From positions 1 through 64,000 of the forward strand of contig WLJX01000006.1 in assembly GCA_009701575.1 (NCBI GenBank): a stretch of DNA of 64,000 nt, written 5' to 3'. Every line of letters begins with the position of its first letter. The stretch's first letter is position 1. The position numbers and the translations under genes are program-made. Source of the stretch: Actinomycetota bacterium. GTDB lineage: Bacteria > Actinomycetota > Actinomycetes > Nanopelagicales > Nanopelagicaceae. This document shows, piece by piece, positions 43,838-54,037 of this stretch. A model generated the notes under the pieces. That model ran no database searches. It had not been told where the DNA came from and worked only from the letters and a program-made list of their open reading frames with translations.

Positions 43838-44998
43838 CTATGACAAAACTTTTTTTGCACTCAATCCAAAAAGTATTGCTAAGGCAGCTGGAACCAGCAT
43901 CGCCCATCTGAGCGTTAATAAATCAGAGAGAAACCCGATAAGTGGCGGGCCTAAGACGAAACCAAAGTAGGCGACTCCTGTTACCAGAGCAACACCCTCG
44001 GCAGCAGAAACTTGGCCAGAATATTTCTCATTTACGAGAGATCCGGTTGCGCTAATCATGATTGGAATCACTGTTGATAGTCCAATGCCAAATAAGAACC
44101 AACCAAAAATTACGCCATAAATATTTCCAATTAGCAATCCAGAAGTTAGACCAACGCCAGAAATTAATCCCGACCAAGTTATAAGTCTTATTGCGCCGAA
44201 CTTATGGGCTAGAAAATCACCCGACAACCTGCCAGAGACCATAGTGAAGGCAAAGAAAACATAGGGAAGTGAAGACATAAAGGGAGTTGAATCGAAAGTT
44301 TCTCGGGCAAGAACTCCACCCCAGTCTGCGGCGGCACCTTCACCGAGTGCAGCGCATAAACCTAGCAATCCAAGAATCGCTAACTTGCGTGGCGTTTTTC
44401 GCTTCTCATTTTTTTCAAACAAGTGCTGATCTGCGGCGGCGGTTAAGAACCAATTTCTAGTAATGAATGCGATAACGAAAATAACTAATCCAACAGCAAG
44501 AGCATGTGTGCGGATTGAGATATTTGTACTGGCAATTAAGCCACCGACTGCCCCACCACTGAGGCCACCGAGAGACCACATGGCATGAAAGGTACTCAAT
44601 AATCTCTTCCCAGCTGTTTTCTCTAAAGCCGCAGCATGGGCATTCATTGATAAATCGTGAATCGATGAAAGAACACCATAGATAAATAGTGAGAAGACAA
44701 ACCAAGGAAGGTTAAAAAGTAGTCCCACCAAAGGAACTGCGAGTGCCAATGTGAGTGCAGAATACTTTGTTACCGGTCCGCTTCCATATTTTGCAGAATT
44801 TCTGCTGGCCGGTCGAAGAGCTGATAGAACACCAATTGAACCGCATAACAATGAGGCGCCAAGTACGCCATTTGAAATATCGAGTACAGATTTAAAGTCT
44901 GGGATTCTCGATACAAAGTTACCTACAGAAAAACCGTTAATGAAGAATGTAATTGAAGTTGCCAATTTAGCCTTGCGGAATTCATCACTCTGAAACAT
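43838..44998 (-). CDS. MFS transporter
   Basis: A 386-residue protein with about twelve helices. MFS features include FFINGFSVGNFVSRIPDFK in helix 1, RPASRNSAKYG in the position of the loop 2-3 motif, and GRLSGDFLAHKFG at the equivalent loop in the second half. It resembles YbjJ-like MFS proteins. Its place next to manA suggests sugar uptake, but that is context only. Confidence 0.82.
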   Translation of the reverse strand: MFQSDEFRKAKLATSITFFINGFSVGNFVSRIPDFKSVLDISNGVLGASLLCGSIGVLSALRPASRNSAKYGSGPVTKYSALTLALAVPLVGLLFNLPWFVFSLFIYGVLSSIHDLSMNAHAAALEKTAGKRLLSTFHAMWSLGGLSGGAVGGLIASTNISIRTHALAVGLVIFVIAFITRNWFLTAAADQHLFEKNEKRKTPRKLAILGLLGLCAALGEGAAADWGGVLARETFDSTPFMSSLPYVFFAFTMVSGRLSGDFLAHKFGAIRLITWSGLISGVGLTSGLLIGNIYGVIFGWFLFGIGLSTVIPIMISATGSLVNEKYSGQVSAAEGVALVTGVAYFGFVLGPPLIGFLSDLLTLRWAMLVPAALAILFGLSAKKVLS

Positions 44999-45004
44999 GC
45001 GCCA

Positions 45005-45010
45005 ATCGTA
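45005..45010 (-). promoter_or_regulatory. -10 element, leaderless promoter of MFS gene
   Basis: TACGAT on the minus strand, 6 nt before the ATG at 44998. Confidence 0.5.
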
Positions 45011-45021
45011 TCTTTTACCTC

Positions 45022-45027
45022 TACTCT
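45022..45027 (+). promoter_or_regulatory. -10 element, leaderless promoter of NCS1 gene
   Basis: TACTCT, 7 nt before the ATG at 45035; divergent from the MFS promoter 12 bp away. Confidence 0.5.
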
Positions 45028-45034
45028 TTACCCC

Positions 45035-46441
45035 ATGCTAGAAATGAATGGAACAAACTTTATTGCTGAAAATGAGCGAAGCGGAACTGCGCGAAGTTTG
45101 TTTTGGCCCTGGGCTGCTGCAAATGTTTCACTTCTTGCACTCTCTTACGGCGCTTTCTTTCTTGGTTTTGGCATTTCATTCTGGCAGGCCACGCTCGCAG
45201 CAATAATTGGAACTATTGCTTCATTTGGATTGGTAGGAATAAGTTCACTAGCTGGCAAGCGAGCAAGCGCACCAACAATGACGCTCTCACGCGCAGCATT
45301 TGGCGTGAAGGGAAATATTGTCCCAGGGCTTCTCTCATATTTAATCTTTGTAGGCTGGGAAACAGTCTTAGTTTCACTCGCAACTCTCGCAACTGAAACC
45401 GTCTTTACTCGAATTGGAAATATAGACCCAAACATCTCACGCATCCTTGGATTTTCAATTGCAGCCGGGCTAACTATTTTCGGTGGCGTCTTAGGATTTC
45501 AAGTAATTATGCGGCTTCAAAAAGTTTTAACGATCGCAACAATTGTTTTAACTATCGGTTACATAGTTCTAACTGCAGACCAAGTTAATTGGGGTGCGAT
45601 ATCAGCAATTCCAAGTGGAAGCTCTCAAGCATTTATTGGCGCACTTATATTTGGAGTAACTGGAATCGGTTTAGGTTGGGTTAATGCCGCCGCTGATTAT
45701 TCAAGATATTTGCCACGAAGTGTCTCTAGCCGTGGGGTAATTGGATGGACCGTGTTCGGTGCATCGATTGTTCCAATAGTTCTAGTTATATATGGATCGC
45801 TCTTAGCCGGAAGTAGTAAAACACTTGGCGAAAGAATTTCGATGGATCCAATCGGAGCACTGACAACTCTGGTGCCAACTTGGTATCTAATTCCCTTTGC
45901 ATCAGTTGCAATTCTCGGTCTAATTGGTGGCGCAATTCTTGATCTTTATTCATCTGGTATTACCTTGGTTTCAATTGGTTTACCGGTGAAGCGCCATGTT
46001 GCCGCATCTATAGATGCCGTCATAATGACACTAGGCACTATTTATATCGTCTGGATTGCTGGAGATTTCTTCGGACCATTCCAAGGTTTTCTAATAACTC
46101 TTGGGGTTCCAATCGCGGTCTGGTCGGCAATCTTTGTTGCTGATGTTCTAATGCGAAAGCGAGACTATGTTGAGGCGGATCTCTTTAATTCAAAAGGAAT
46201 TTATGGCGCATGGAATGTTCGTTCACTTAGCTTGGTGTTATTTGGTTCGGTCGTTGGTTGGGGATTTGTAACAAACACTTTCGCTAGCTGGCTTTCATGG
46301 CAGGGATATTTCTTGGGGCTAATTGGCGGCAAGAACGGTCCCTGGGCTTATTCAAATATCGGCGTAATTATCGCTTTGGTCATTGGTTTTACTGGTCACA
46401 TACTTCTGTCTCGAAAGAAGATTGCAGCACAAGAGAAATAA
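45035..46441 (+). CDS. NCS1-family purine/cytosine permease
   Basis: A 468-residue transporter with about twelve helices. It shows the NCS1 pattern: FFLGFGISFWQATLAAIIG in helix 2, TLSRAAFGVKGNIVPGLLSYL, and GLGWVNAAADYSRYLPR in the substrate region. Such carriers take up cytosine, purines, allantoin or related bases by proton or sodium symport. With upp, hpt and GuaB1 it suggests reliance on external nucleobases. A bidirectional terminator follows 5 nt after the stop. Confidence 0.9.
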   Translation: MLEMNGTNFIAENERSGTARSLFWPWAAANVSLLALSYGAFFLGFGISFWQATLAAIIGTIASFGLVGISSLAGKRASAPTMTLSRAAFGVKGNIVPGLLSYLIFVGWETVLVSLATLATETVFTRIGNIDPNISRILGFSIAAGLTIFGGVLGFQVIMRLQKVLTIATIVLTIGYIVLTADQVNWGAISAIPSGSSQAFIGALIFGVTGIGLGWVNAAADYSRYLPRSVSSRGVIGWTVFGASIVPIVLVIYGSLLAGSSKTLGERISMDPIGALTTLVPTWYLIPFASVAILGLIGGAILDLYSSGITLVSIGLPVKRHVAASIDAVIMTLGTIYIVWIAGDFFGPFQGFLITLGVPIAVWSAIFVADVLMRKRDYVEADLFNSKGIYGAWNVRSLSLVLFGSVVGWGFVTNTFASWLSWQGYFLGLIGGKNGPWAYSNIGVIIALVIGFTGHILLSRKKIAAQEK

Positions 46442-46445
46442 AAAA

Positions 46446-46465
46446 GCCCCACATTTCTGCAGGGC
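46446..46465. terminator. Bidirectional rho-independent terminator
   Basis: GCCCCACA and TGCAGGGC form an 8-bp stem (two G-U pairs) with loop TTTC. On the minus strand it is followed by TTTTTT; on the plus strand by CTTTATA. It serves the convergent NCS1 gene and the cytochrome oxidase operon, and is the only clear terminator I found in the window. Confidence 0.85.
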
Positions 46466-46488
46466 CTTTATACCTTCTAATTAATGAT

Positions 46489-47085
46489 TTAGATAAATGA
46501 AGTTGTTATTGCGCAAGCGATTCCTGATACTGCTATCCAGGTAAACCAAGATGCAGCAGTCCGAATTCGCCATGATTCGAGAATTGGATCAACTGTTGCC
46601 CGACGACTTCGAAGCACTAATCCAAGTGCTATGAAACCGGCAACAAAGTAGTGGAACATGTTTGCTCCAGCAATAACCGTCCAACAAGAAGCGTATGCGC
46701 CTTCAAATGCGCCAGTCTCACCATTGATAAATGGCATATTTGCTAATTGATGAAGTTGGTAATAGCCACCATAGATATAAGCAGCCAATGTAATTAACGA
46801 GAAGCTACCTTGATGAGTTGGATCGCGTTGGGCAAGTTTGTGAATTAACGCCGCCACGATTAAAGGAAGAACTGCCATCCAGCCAGAAGAAGCGCTAAAG
46901 GTATGTCCGCCTTTTGGAATCCATCCGCCATTTTGGTCAAGATTTCGCAGATAGAAGTAGGAGAAAATCATTCCGAAGAGAAATGCGCCATCGGCAACAA
47001 TTAGAAGTCTGACTCCTAATCGTTCACGACGACCAATAACTTCTGGTGCATCGTGATGGACGTGGAATTTAGTATCGCTTGACAT
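46489..47085 (-). CDS. ctaE: Cytochrome c oxidase subunit III
   Basis: A 198-residue membrane protein with five helices, the short actinobacterial form. It contains RERLGVRLLIVADGAFLFGMIFSYFYLR near the start and the FEGAYASCWTVIAGANMFHYFVAGFIALG region. Subunit III stabilises the oxygen-reducing core and is thought to help proton uptake. The ATG shares a base with the ctaD stop (TAATG). It is the last gene before the terminator. Confidence 0.93.
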   Translation of the reverse strand: MSSDTKFHVHHDAPEVIGRRERLGVRLLIVADGAFLFGMIFSYFYLRNLDQNGGWIPKGGHTFSASSGWMAVLPLIVAALIHKLAQRDPTHQGSFSLITLAAYIYGGYYQLHQLANMPFINGETGAFEGAYASCWTVIAGANMFHYFVAGFIALGLVLRSRRATVDPILESWRIRTAASWFTWIAVSGIACAITTSFI

Positions 47086-48947
47086 TATTTTGCACTCCTT
47101 CCATATCCATATGGATCACTTGTTACAACGGGTGGGGTATCAAAGTTAACTAGCGGAACTGGATAAGGAACTGTCCACTCCAAAGTTTTTGCTCCCCATG
47201 GATTCATTGGCGCGATCTTTCCATGACGCCAAGAGTGAATTACTGCCCAGAGTAGAACGATGAAGCCGATGCCGATTGTGTAGGCGCCCATCGTGCTGAT
47301 CTTGTTTGAGGTTGCAAATTGTTCTGCATAATCAACAACTCTACGAGGTTGACCTTCAGCGCCAGCAATAAACATTCCGAGATACAGAACTTGGAAACCA
47401 ATTTGTACCAACCAGAAGGAGATGTAACTCGCGCGTTCATGCATCATGCGGCCTGTCATCTTTGGATACCAGTATGAAAGTCCAGCAACAGCTCCAGTAA
47501 GTGCGGCGCCCATTAGCGTGTAATGGAAGTGCGCGGTGACATACATAGAACCATGTAGGTACATATCAGCAGGAACATCTGAGAGATAAAGTCCGGTAAT
47601 TCCGCCGACCAACATATTCCAAAGGAATGCGTAGACCGCAAGCATTGGAACTTTCAGCCATGGCTTACCATTCCAAAGGGTTCCAAGAATTACCAAGAAG
47701 ATAAGTCCAGTAGGAACGGAAATCATCTCCGTTGTAACCATGAAAGGTCCATTTAGCATTGGCATCCAGCCAGACATGTACATATGGTGTGCCCAAACAA
47801 GAATAGATAAGCCAGCAATTCCAGCAAATCCAACCACTGCTGCGGTATATGAGAACAATGGTTTGCGAACAAAGACTGGAACAATTTCCATAAGTATCGC
47901 AACACCTGGAAGAAGAATTACATAAACTTCAGGATGGCCCATGATCCAGAACAAGTGGGCGTATAACCAACCAGTTCCACCAACATTTGCATCGAAGAAG
48001 CCAGTTAAGAATGAGCGATCCATAGCAGTCATGATCATTGAGAGCATGAATGTTGGGAAGGCTGGAATTGCAAGTGCCACTGAAGTTGTTGCACCAATTA
48101 CGAAAATAGGTACACGGTTCCAAGTCATTCCCTTTGCGCGCATTGCAATAACTGTTGCAGTGATATTTGCACCAGCAACTGCAGTTGAAATCGCGAAGAT
48201 AATGATTGTTGCAATAAATGCATTCATACCCGGGCCAGCTTGAATGCTTAGAGGTGCATAAGCAGTCCAACCAGTAGGAATTCCACCTAAGAACCAAGCG
48301 CTACAAAGGACTGGGATCGCAGTAAATAAGACCCACCAAGAAAGAGCATTAAGTCTTGGGAATGCCATATCTGCGGCACCAATCATGATTGGCATTATGT
48401 AGTTACCGAAAGGACCTGTGGCAACAATAATCATTGCAACAATCATGGTGATTCCATGAAGGCCTACAAGTGAGTTGTAGACAGATGGTGTTATGAAATG
48501 TCCGCCAGGATTAGCAAGGTCGGTACGAATCATCATTGCCATCGCGCCACCTACGGCGAGCATTGCAATAACGCCCCAGAGATATTGAATACCAACAACT
48601 TTGTGGTCTGTGCAATATTTGAAGTAGCGCTTAATGCCTTGGCCATCTCCGGCCATGTAAAGCTGTTCTTCAGCAGTTAAATCTTTTCCAATCAGCCAAC
48701 GAATTGGTCCGATAAAGGCTCCGATACCAACTAGGAAGCCGATACTCCACATAAACATAGTCGCAAGAAGAACCTGATTATGAAGATGATAAACACTCGT
48801 ATCAAGAACTTTCGCAAGCCCTTGGTAGGTCGCAACTGTAAAAATTAAGCCAACGATTAAACCAGTACCCGCATTTAATCTAGTGATCAAACTATTTTTT
48901 GGATTTGGAATAGGACGCGTTCCAACGTGTTGGTCAAGTGTTGTCAT
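47085..48947 (-). CDS. ctaD: Cytochrome c oxidase subunit I
   Basis: The 620-residue, roughly 14-helix catalytic subunit holding heme a and the heme a3-CuB centre. HLFWIMGHPEVYVILLPG carries the CuB His and the Tyr, WAHHMYMSGW the second CuB histidine pair, and YVTAHFHYTLMGA the heme a and a3 ligands; GLHGITMIVAM lies near the first helix pair. The ATG at 48947 is preceded by GGAGG 9 nt upstream and overlaps the ctaC stop by ATGA, which supports this start over an in-frame start 30 nt further out. Confidence 0.98.
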   Translation of the reverse strand: MTTLDQHVGTRPIPNPKNSLITRLNAGTGLIVGLIFTVATYQGLAKVLDTSVYHLHNQVLLATMFMWSIGFLVGIGAFIGPIRWLIGKDLTAEEQLYMAGDGQGIKRYFKYCTDHKVVGIQYLWGVIAMLAVGGAMAMMIRTDLANPGGHFITPSVYNSLVGLHGITMIVAMIIVATGPFGNYIMPIMIGAADMAFPRLNALSWWVLFTAIPVLCSAWFLGGIPTGWTAYAPLSIQAGPGMNAFIATIIIFAISTAVAGANITATVIAMRAKGMTWNRVPIFVIGATTSVALAIPAFPTFMLSMIMTAMDRSFLTGFFDANVGGTGWLYAHLFWIMGHPEVYVILLPGVAILMEIVPVFVRKPLFSYTAAVVGFAGIAGLSILVWAHHMYMSGWMPMLNGPFMVTTEMISVPTGLIFLVILGTLWNGKPWLKVPMLAVYAFLWNMLVGGITGLYLSDVPADMYLHGSMYVTAHFHYTLMGAALTGAVAGLSYWYPKMTGRMMHERASYISFWLVQIGFQVLYLGMFIAGAEGQPRRVVDYAEQFATSNKISTMGAYTIGIGFIVLLWAVIHSWRHGKIAPMNPWGAKTLEWTVPYPVPLVNFDTPPVVTSDPYGYGRSAK

Positions 48948-49735
48948 GCGGTGTGACCTCCTTGTTCTAGTATCCAATTATCAAAGTCGGCCTTTGTCAT
49001 AACCTCACCAGTCGTTTCCATATATGCGTGATACAGACCGCAAAGCTCGGCGCACTTAACATCAAATTCACCTAGTTTTGTTGGAGTTGTATCTGCGAAA
49101 GTTTCAGCCAATTTATTGGCATCGATCTTTACGCCAAGTTGAACTGGCCAGAAGGAGTGGTTTACATCAACTGAAGTTACATGGAATGCAACCGCGCGAT
49201 TAATAGGAAGCATAAGTTCGTGGCTTTGAACTCCAAGTTCTGGATATTCAAATGACCAGACCCATTGGTTTCCTACGACATTAACAACCATCGCATCTTC
49301 GGCATTCTTTGCAGTTGCAATCGAGGATGAATTAAGTTCGGTGATTCCATAAATTACCGCTGTTAGTGCTAACAAGCTTGTAACAACCGACCAGAGCAGA
49401 ACAATCGGCCCATTAGTACGTGTGGCTGGCCCATCTGGCGGTGGAGTATCTCCGCTGTGGCGATTAAGGAAGGTATATAACGCTATTCCTAGAACGACAC
49501 CGCAAACCGGTGCAGAAATCCAAGTAAAGACAACCATAAGTTTTTCAATTGCCTTCATGTCAGTACTCATAATCTCTGGCATCCATTGGGTATAAAACTT
49601 GCCGCCAAGAATTACAAAGACAATCGTGACAATTACACCGAAGATTGTTGATTGAATTACATCAGAACGCCTAAAGAACTTCGTTAAGCGATCGCCAGGA
49701 GTTGGTTTTAGTTCTACATCATTATGTCCGCTCAT
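48944..49735 (-). CDS. ctaC: Cytochrome c oxidase subunit II
   Basis: The 263-residue subunit that accepts electrons from cytochrome c through CuA. The CuA site is complete: His in VDVNHSFWPV and CAELCGLYHAYM with two Cys, Glu, His and Met. Hydrophobic segments near residues 28-47, 66-88 and 110-130 give one more than the usual two helices. There is no fused cytochrome c domain. It overlaps both neighbours by 4 bp. Confidence 0.96.
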   Translation of the reverse strand: MSGHNDVELKPTPGDRLTKFFRRSDVIQSTIFGVIVTIVFVILGGKFYTQWMPEIMSTDMKAIEKLMVVFTWISAPVCGVVLGIALYTFLNRHSGDTPPPDGPATRTNGPIVLLWSVVTSLLALTAVIYGITELNSSSIATAKNAEDAMVVNVVGNQWVWSFEYPELGVQSHELMLPINRAVAFHVTSVDVNHSFWPVQLGVKIDANKLAETFADTTPTKLGEFDVKCAELCGLYHAYMETTGEVMTKADFDNWILEQGGHTA

Positions 49736-50466
49736 GCTGTGACCGTTACCTTTCCTGACATATATCCGTAACCACTCATCGCGGCTCCAAATTTTGCGTA
49801 GGTGTCATCGCCGCAAGGAAATTCGCAGTTCCAGACATAGTCGCCAGCGCCCTTGGTAAGGAATGAGAAAGTAATTGTGTGACCCTTGAAGTTTGTAATT
49901 GGATCTTCAGTTGGAACCCAACCAGTCTCTTCATCTTCTTCAACGCGAAGCAAGGGAACGCTTACATAAAGTGGGTCTTGAGATGTTGAAGGAATCCCGT
50001 GAAGTGTCCAAGTATGTTGAATTTTGTTGTATGGAAGTGAAGTTATATCTTCACCATCAATATTTACAGTTCCACCAACAGTTCCAACAACTTTTCCAAA
50101 GTATGGGTTATTAAGTTCTTCGCCACCGTCATACCCATGAATAGTCATAGTTACATATGTGTTGGCCGGAAGAATTAAGTGATTAGAAGGTCCGTATTGC
50201 ACCCAATCATTTTTATTTCCAGTAAAACCATCTGCTGCTGCTTGCTCTTTATCTGCATAAACACCCATTGTTAAAGATGCCTTTGGATAAACTTTTCCAT
50301 CGAGTGTGATCGTGTCAGCTTCTTTTGTGGCTACTAGAGTCCCATTCGGGTCGGCGCTAAGTTTGTGAAGCAATGCACCTACTCCAGCAACTACTGAGAC
50401 TGAGAGAGCAGTTGCGAGGAGAGCACTTGCCAATCTCTTCCCTGCTGTCATATTTGAACTTGCCAT
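49732..50466 (-). CDS. Extracytoplasmic cupredoxin-like protein heading the oxidase operon
   Basis: A 244-residue protein with one N-terminal hydrophobic segment (about residues 10-32). The rest is beta-rich. Its C-terminus contains HTWTLHGIP and WNCEFPCG, which resemble the CxxxCG copper loop of subunit II, but the following His is missing and Met residues come later (AAMSGYGYM). I therefore call it a CuA-like or type 1 cupredoxin with altered ligands. It may donate electrons to, or deliver copper to, the oxidase. The 4-bp overlap with ctaC indicates joint translation. I do not know a family name. Confidence 0.6.
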   Translation of the reverse strand: MASSNMTAGKRLASALLATALSVSVVAGVGALLHKLSADPNGTLVATKEADTITLDGKVYPKASLTMGVYADKEQAAADGFTGNKNDWVQYGPSNHLILPANTYVTMTIHGYDGGEELNNPYFGKVVGTVGGTVNIDGEDITSLPYNKIQHTWTLHGIPSTSQDPLYVSVPLLRVEEDEETGWVPTEDPITNFKGHTITFSFLTKGAGDYVWNCEFPCGDDTYAKFGAAMSGYGYMSGKVTVTA

Positions 50467-50540
50467 ATCTATTTAGCCTTTCCCCTAGAACTGCCAGGTG
50501 CAACTACTTTGCAGATGCATGAATTGGCTCAGGTTACGGG

Positions 50541-50563
50541 CATAATGAGTGTTAGGGAACACT
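50541..50563 (+). promoter_or_regulatory. Possible promoter and operator in the ctaG/oxidase intergenic region
   Basis: CATAAT (50541-50546) could be a plus-strand -10. It is followed at once by a perfect 6-bp inverted repeat with a 4-bp spacer, AGTGTT-AGGG-AACACT (50548-50563), which would span the transcription start. The symmetry suggests a dimeric regulator controlling the divergent oxidase operon and ctaG. Confidence 0.4.
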
Positions 50564-50610
50564 TTTCGTAGGATTTGTCGGGAAAACTTTGAGAATTTAA
50601 GGGGGAATGG

Positions 50611-51390
50611 ATGGGACTAAGCCCAATCTGGGACCTCTTTTTTGCCCTCGCCCTGATCACAAAAACTTCTTGGTACTACTTTGAGCGTCCGAGTAAATAC
50701 GGTGTAACTACAATTCGCCAACTCTCGTTCTATCTCGGGATGTTTCTCGCATTCATACTTCTCGTTGGCCCGGTCGCGCATGCCGCCATAGGTACTTTCT
50801 GGATTCATATGGTTCAACACGTTGGGTTGATGATGTTGATATCACCGTTAATAGTTTTAGGTTCTCCGATAAAAGTTGCTCTTAATTCCCGCGATCCTAG
50901 GGTTAGAAAAGTAATCCTTGGTATTGGGCGAAGCGTCCTGGTTCGCCAACTCTTTCGCCTGGAATTTGGTTTCATGCTTTTTCTAGGAATTTTGATCGCA
51001 ACTCATTTCTCACCACTAGCCGATGCTGGAATGGTTAATCCCAACATTCATCAATTTGAATTAATTCTGTTTTTGGTTGGCGGATTTATTTATTACTACC
51101 CAGTCATGTCTGGAAATCCTCAGCCCTACAAAGTTCCTTATGCAGCTCGGGTGCTTTCGCTATTTGCGATGATGCTGCCAGAAACTATGACGGGGTTCTT
51201 TCTATATTCTGGAAATAAGTTGTTGCATGATGTTCCCATGAGTATGGCTATGACCGAAGGAATTGCGGACCAACATCGTGGTGGCGCGATCATGTGGGCC
51301 ATGGGAATGTTAATTGATGCAATCTGGATTTCACTCGCCGCATATGACTGGATTGAGAATGAAAAGCGAGTTGCGGACGCAGATGACTAG
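50611..51390 (+). CDS. ctaG: Caa3-type cytochrome oxidase assembly protein CtaG
   Basis: A 259-residue protein with about seven helices, of the CtaG_Caa3 family. WIHMVQHVGLMMLISPLIVLG (near residue 68) and DQHRGGAIMWAMGMLIDAIW (near 217) are the conserved His-containing blocks. It is needed for copper insertion or maturation of the oxidase and is divergent from the oxidase genes. AAGGGGGA lies 5 nt before the ATG. Confidence 0.93.
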   Translation: MGLSPIWDLFFALALITKTSWYYFERPSKYGVTTIRQLSFYLGMFLAFILLVGPVAHAAIGTFWIHMVQHVGLMMLISPLIVLGSPIKVALNSRDPRVRKVILGIGRSVLVRQLFRLEFGFMLFLGILIATHFSPLADAGMVNPNIHQFELILFLVGGFIYYYPVMSGNPQPYKVPYAARVLSLFAMMLPETMTGFFLYSGNKLLHDVPMSMAMTEGIADQHRGGAIMWAMGMLIDAIWISLAAYDWIENEKRVADADD

Positions 51391-51613
51391 AGAGATAGAA
51401 CCAAAACGTAAGTGGTTACTTTCATTTATTCCGATTTGTCTAGCGATGGGCGTCATTGAATTAGTTAGAGCATTCGATGGAAATAATCGCAGCTGGCTCT
51501 ATGTTTTCGAATGGCCATTCTTTGGTCTATTTATTTTTTATATGTATTGGAAACTTGGGCAACCACAAGAAGAATGGGATGACAGCAATGATCCCAAACG
51601 GGAAATAGATTAA
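51383..51613 (+). CDS. Small two-helix membrane protein after ctaG
   Basis: A 76-residue protein overlapping the end of ctaG by 8 bp. It has two hydrophobic stretches (LLSFIPICLAMGVIELV and WPFFGLFIFYMYW) and an acidic C-terminal tail. No family is recognised. Its location suggests a small oxidase or assembly subunit, which remains inference. It ends 1 nt before the convergent GuaB1 gene. Confidence 0.65.
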   Translation: MTREIEPKRKWLLSFIPICLAMGVIELVRAFDGNNRSWLYVFEWPFFGLFIFYMYWKLGQPQEEWDDSNDPKREID

Positions 51614-51614
51614 A

Positions 51615-53059
<1,445 letters not shown>

Positions 53060-53091
53060 CCCCTGTAGATGCAGAAGGCGGAAGGTATTGC

Positions 53092-53097
53092 TAGAGT
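53092..53097 (+). promoter_or_regulatory. -10 element, leaderless promoter of TPR gene
   Basis: TAGAGT, 7 nt before the ATG at 53105. A second candidate (TATACC, 53056-53061) has the same relation to an upstream in-frame ATG at 53069. Confidence 0.45.
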
Positions 53098-53104
53098 TTT
53101 TGAC

Positions 53105-54037
53105 ATGAGCGAGGACGATGATTCAACGGAAGATATTGTCACCGAGGAAATGCTCTGGGAGCGAATCCCAGAAACTCAAGGGCTCGATCGAGCAAATACT
53201 TACTATGAATTAAGCGCTCGCATTTATGCGCGTGGCCAATATGACGAGGCGCTCGCACTTGCAGAAACTGCTCGCGATATTTACACCGAACTTGGATCAG
53301 TAGTTCCATCTGATGGTTTAGCACAGGCTTATTCAGCAATTGGTTATAACTTAAACCAATTGAAGCGTATGAATGAAGCTGCAACAGCCATGAGTAAAGC
53401 GGTAGCGATACTAAGAGAATCAAAATCGCCACTCGCAATTGATTTAGCTTGCACTTTAGGGGAATGGTGGTTCTCCTCAAAAGAGTATGAGAAAACTATC
53501 GAGTGTATGGAGCAATGCGTGCAAGAACATTTGGTGGAAGGAAATGACAGCGGTGCGGCAAATGATTTACATTTAATCGGATGCGCGCAACGTGAATTAA
53601 AGAATTATGGCGAGGCTTTAGAATCATTCCAGGAAGCCCGTGTGTTATTTAAAAAGTTAAAAGAAGTAATTAACGTCGCAAGATGCGATCAGAAAATCGC
53701 ACATTGTTTAGTTGAAATTGGCGATGGCGAAGGTGCACTTACCGCGGCACAGAAATCTCTAGATGTTTTTATCACAGCACATGATCACTATCGTGAAACC
53801 TATTCGCTGCTCGAATTAGGTAAGGCCCAAATCGTTGCAGGTCAGGGCGAAGAAGGCTTAAATACTTTAGACCGGGTATTAGAGATTGCCACAGATAACG
53901 AGAGTAAAGATTTTGAATTTATCTTGGAGATTGAGGGAAGAATGGCTGATGTTCTTGAAACCCTAGGTCGAGTAGATGAAGCAGATGAGATTCGCCGTCG
54001 GATTAAGGCGGTAGAGGAAGTAGTAAAAGAAGAGTAG
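53105..54037 (+). CDS. Tetratricopeptide-repeat protein
   Basis: An acidic cytosolic protein of 310 residues made of TPR helices: YYELSARIYARGQYDEALALAE, AYSAIGYNLNQLKRMNEAATAMSKAV, DLHLIGCAQRELKNYGEALESFQEA and further copies, about six in all. TPR arrays bind other proteins; the partner is unknown. No catalytic domain or membrane segment is seen. The start is ATG 53105 (MSEDDDSTED); ATG 53069 would add 12 residues. It ends one base before the convergent methyltransferase. Confidence 0.82.
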   Translation: MSEDDDSTEDIVTEEMLWERIPETQGLDRANTYYELSARIYARGQYDEALALAETARDIYTELGSVVPSDGLAQAYSAIGYNLNQLKRMNEAATAMSKAVAILRESKSPLAIDLACTLGEWWFSSKEYEKTIECMEQCVQEHLVEGNDSGAANDLHLIGCAQRELKNYGEALESFQEARVLFKKLKEVINVARCDQKIAHCLVEIGDGEGALTAAQKSLDVFITAHDHYRETYSLLELGKAQIVAGQGEEGLNTLDRVLEIATDNESKDFEFILEIEGRMADVLETLGRVDEADEIRRRIKAVEEVVKEE

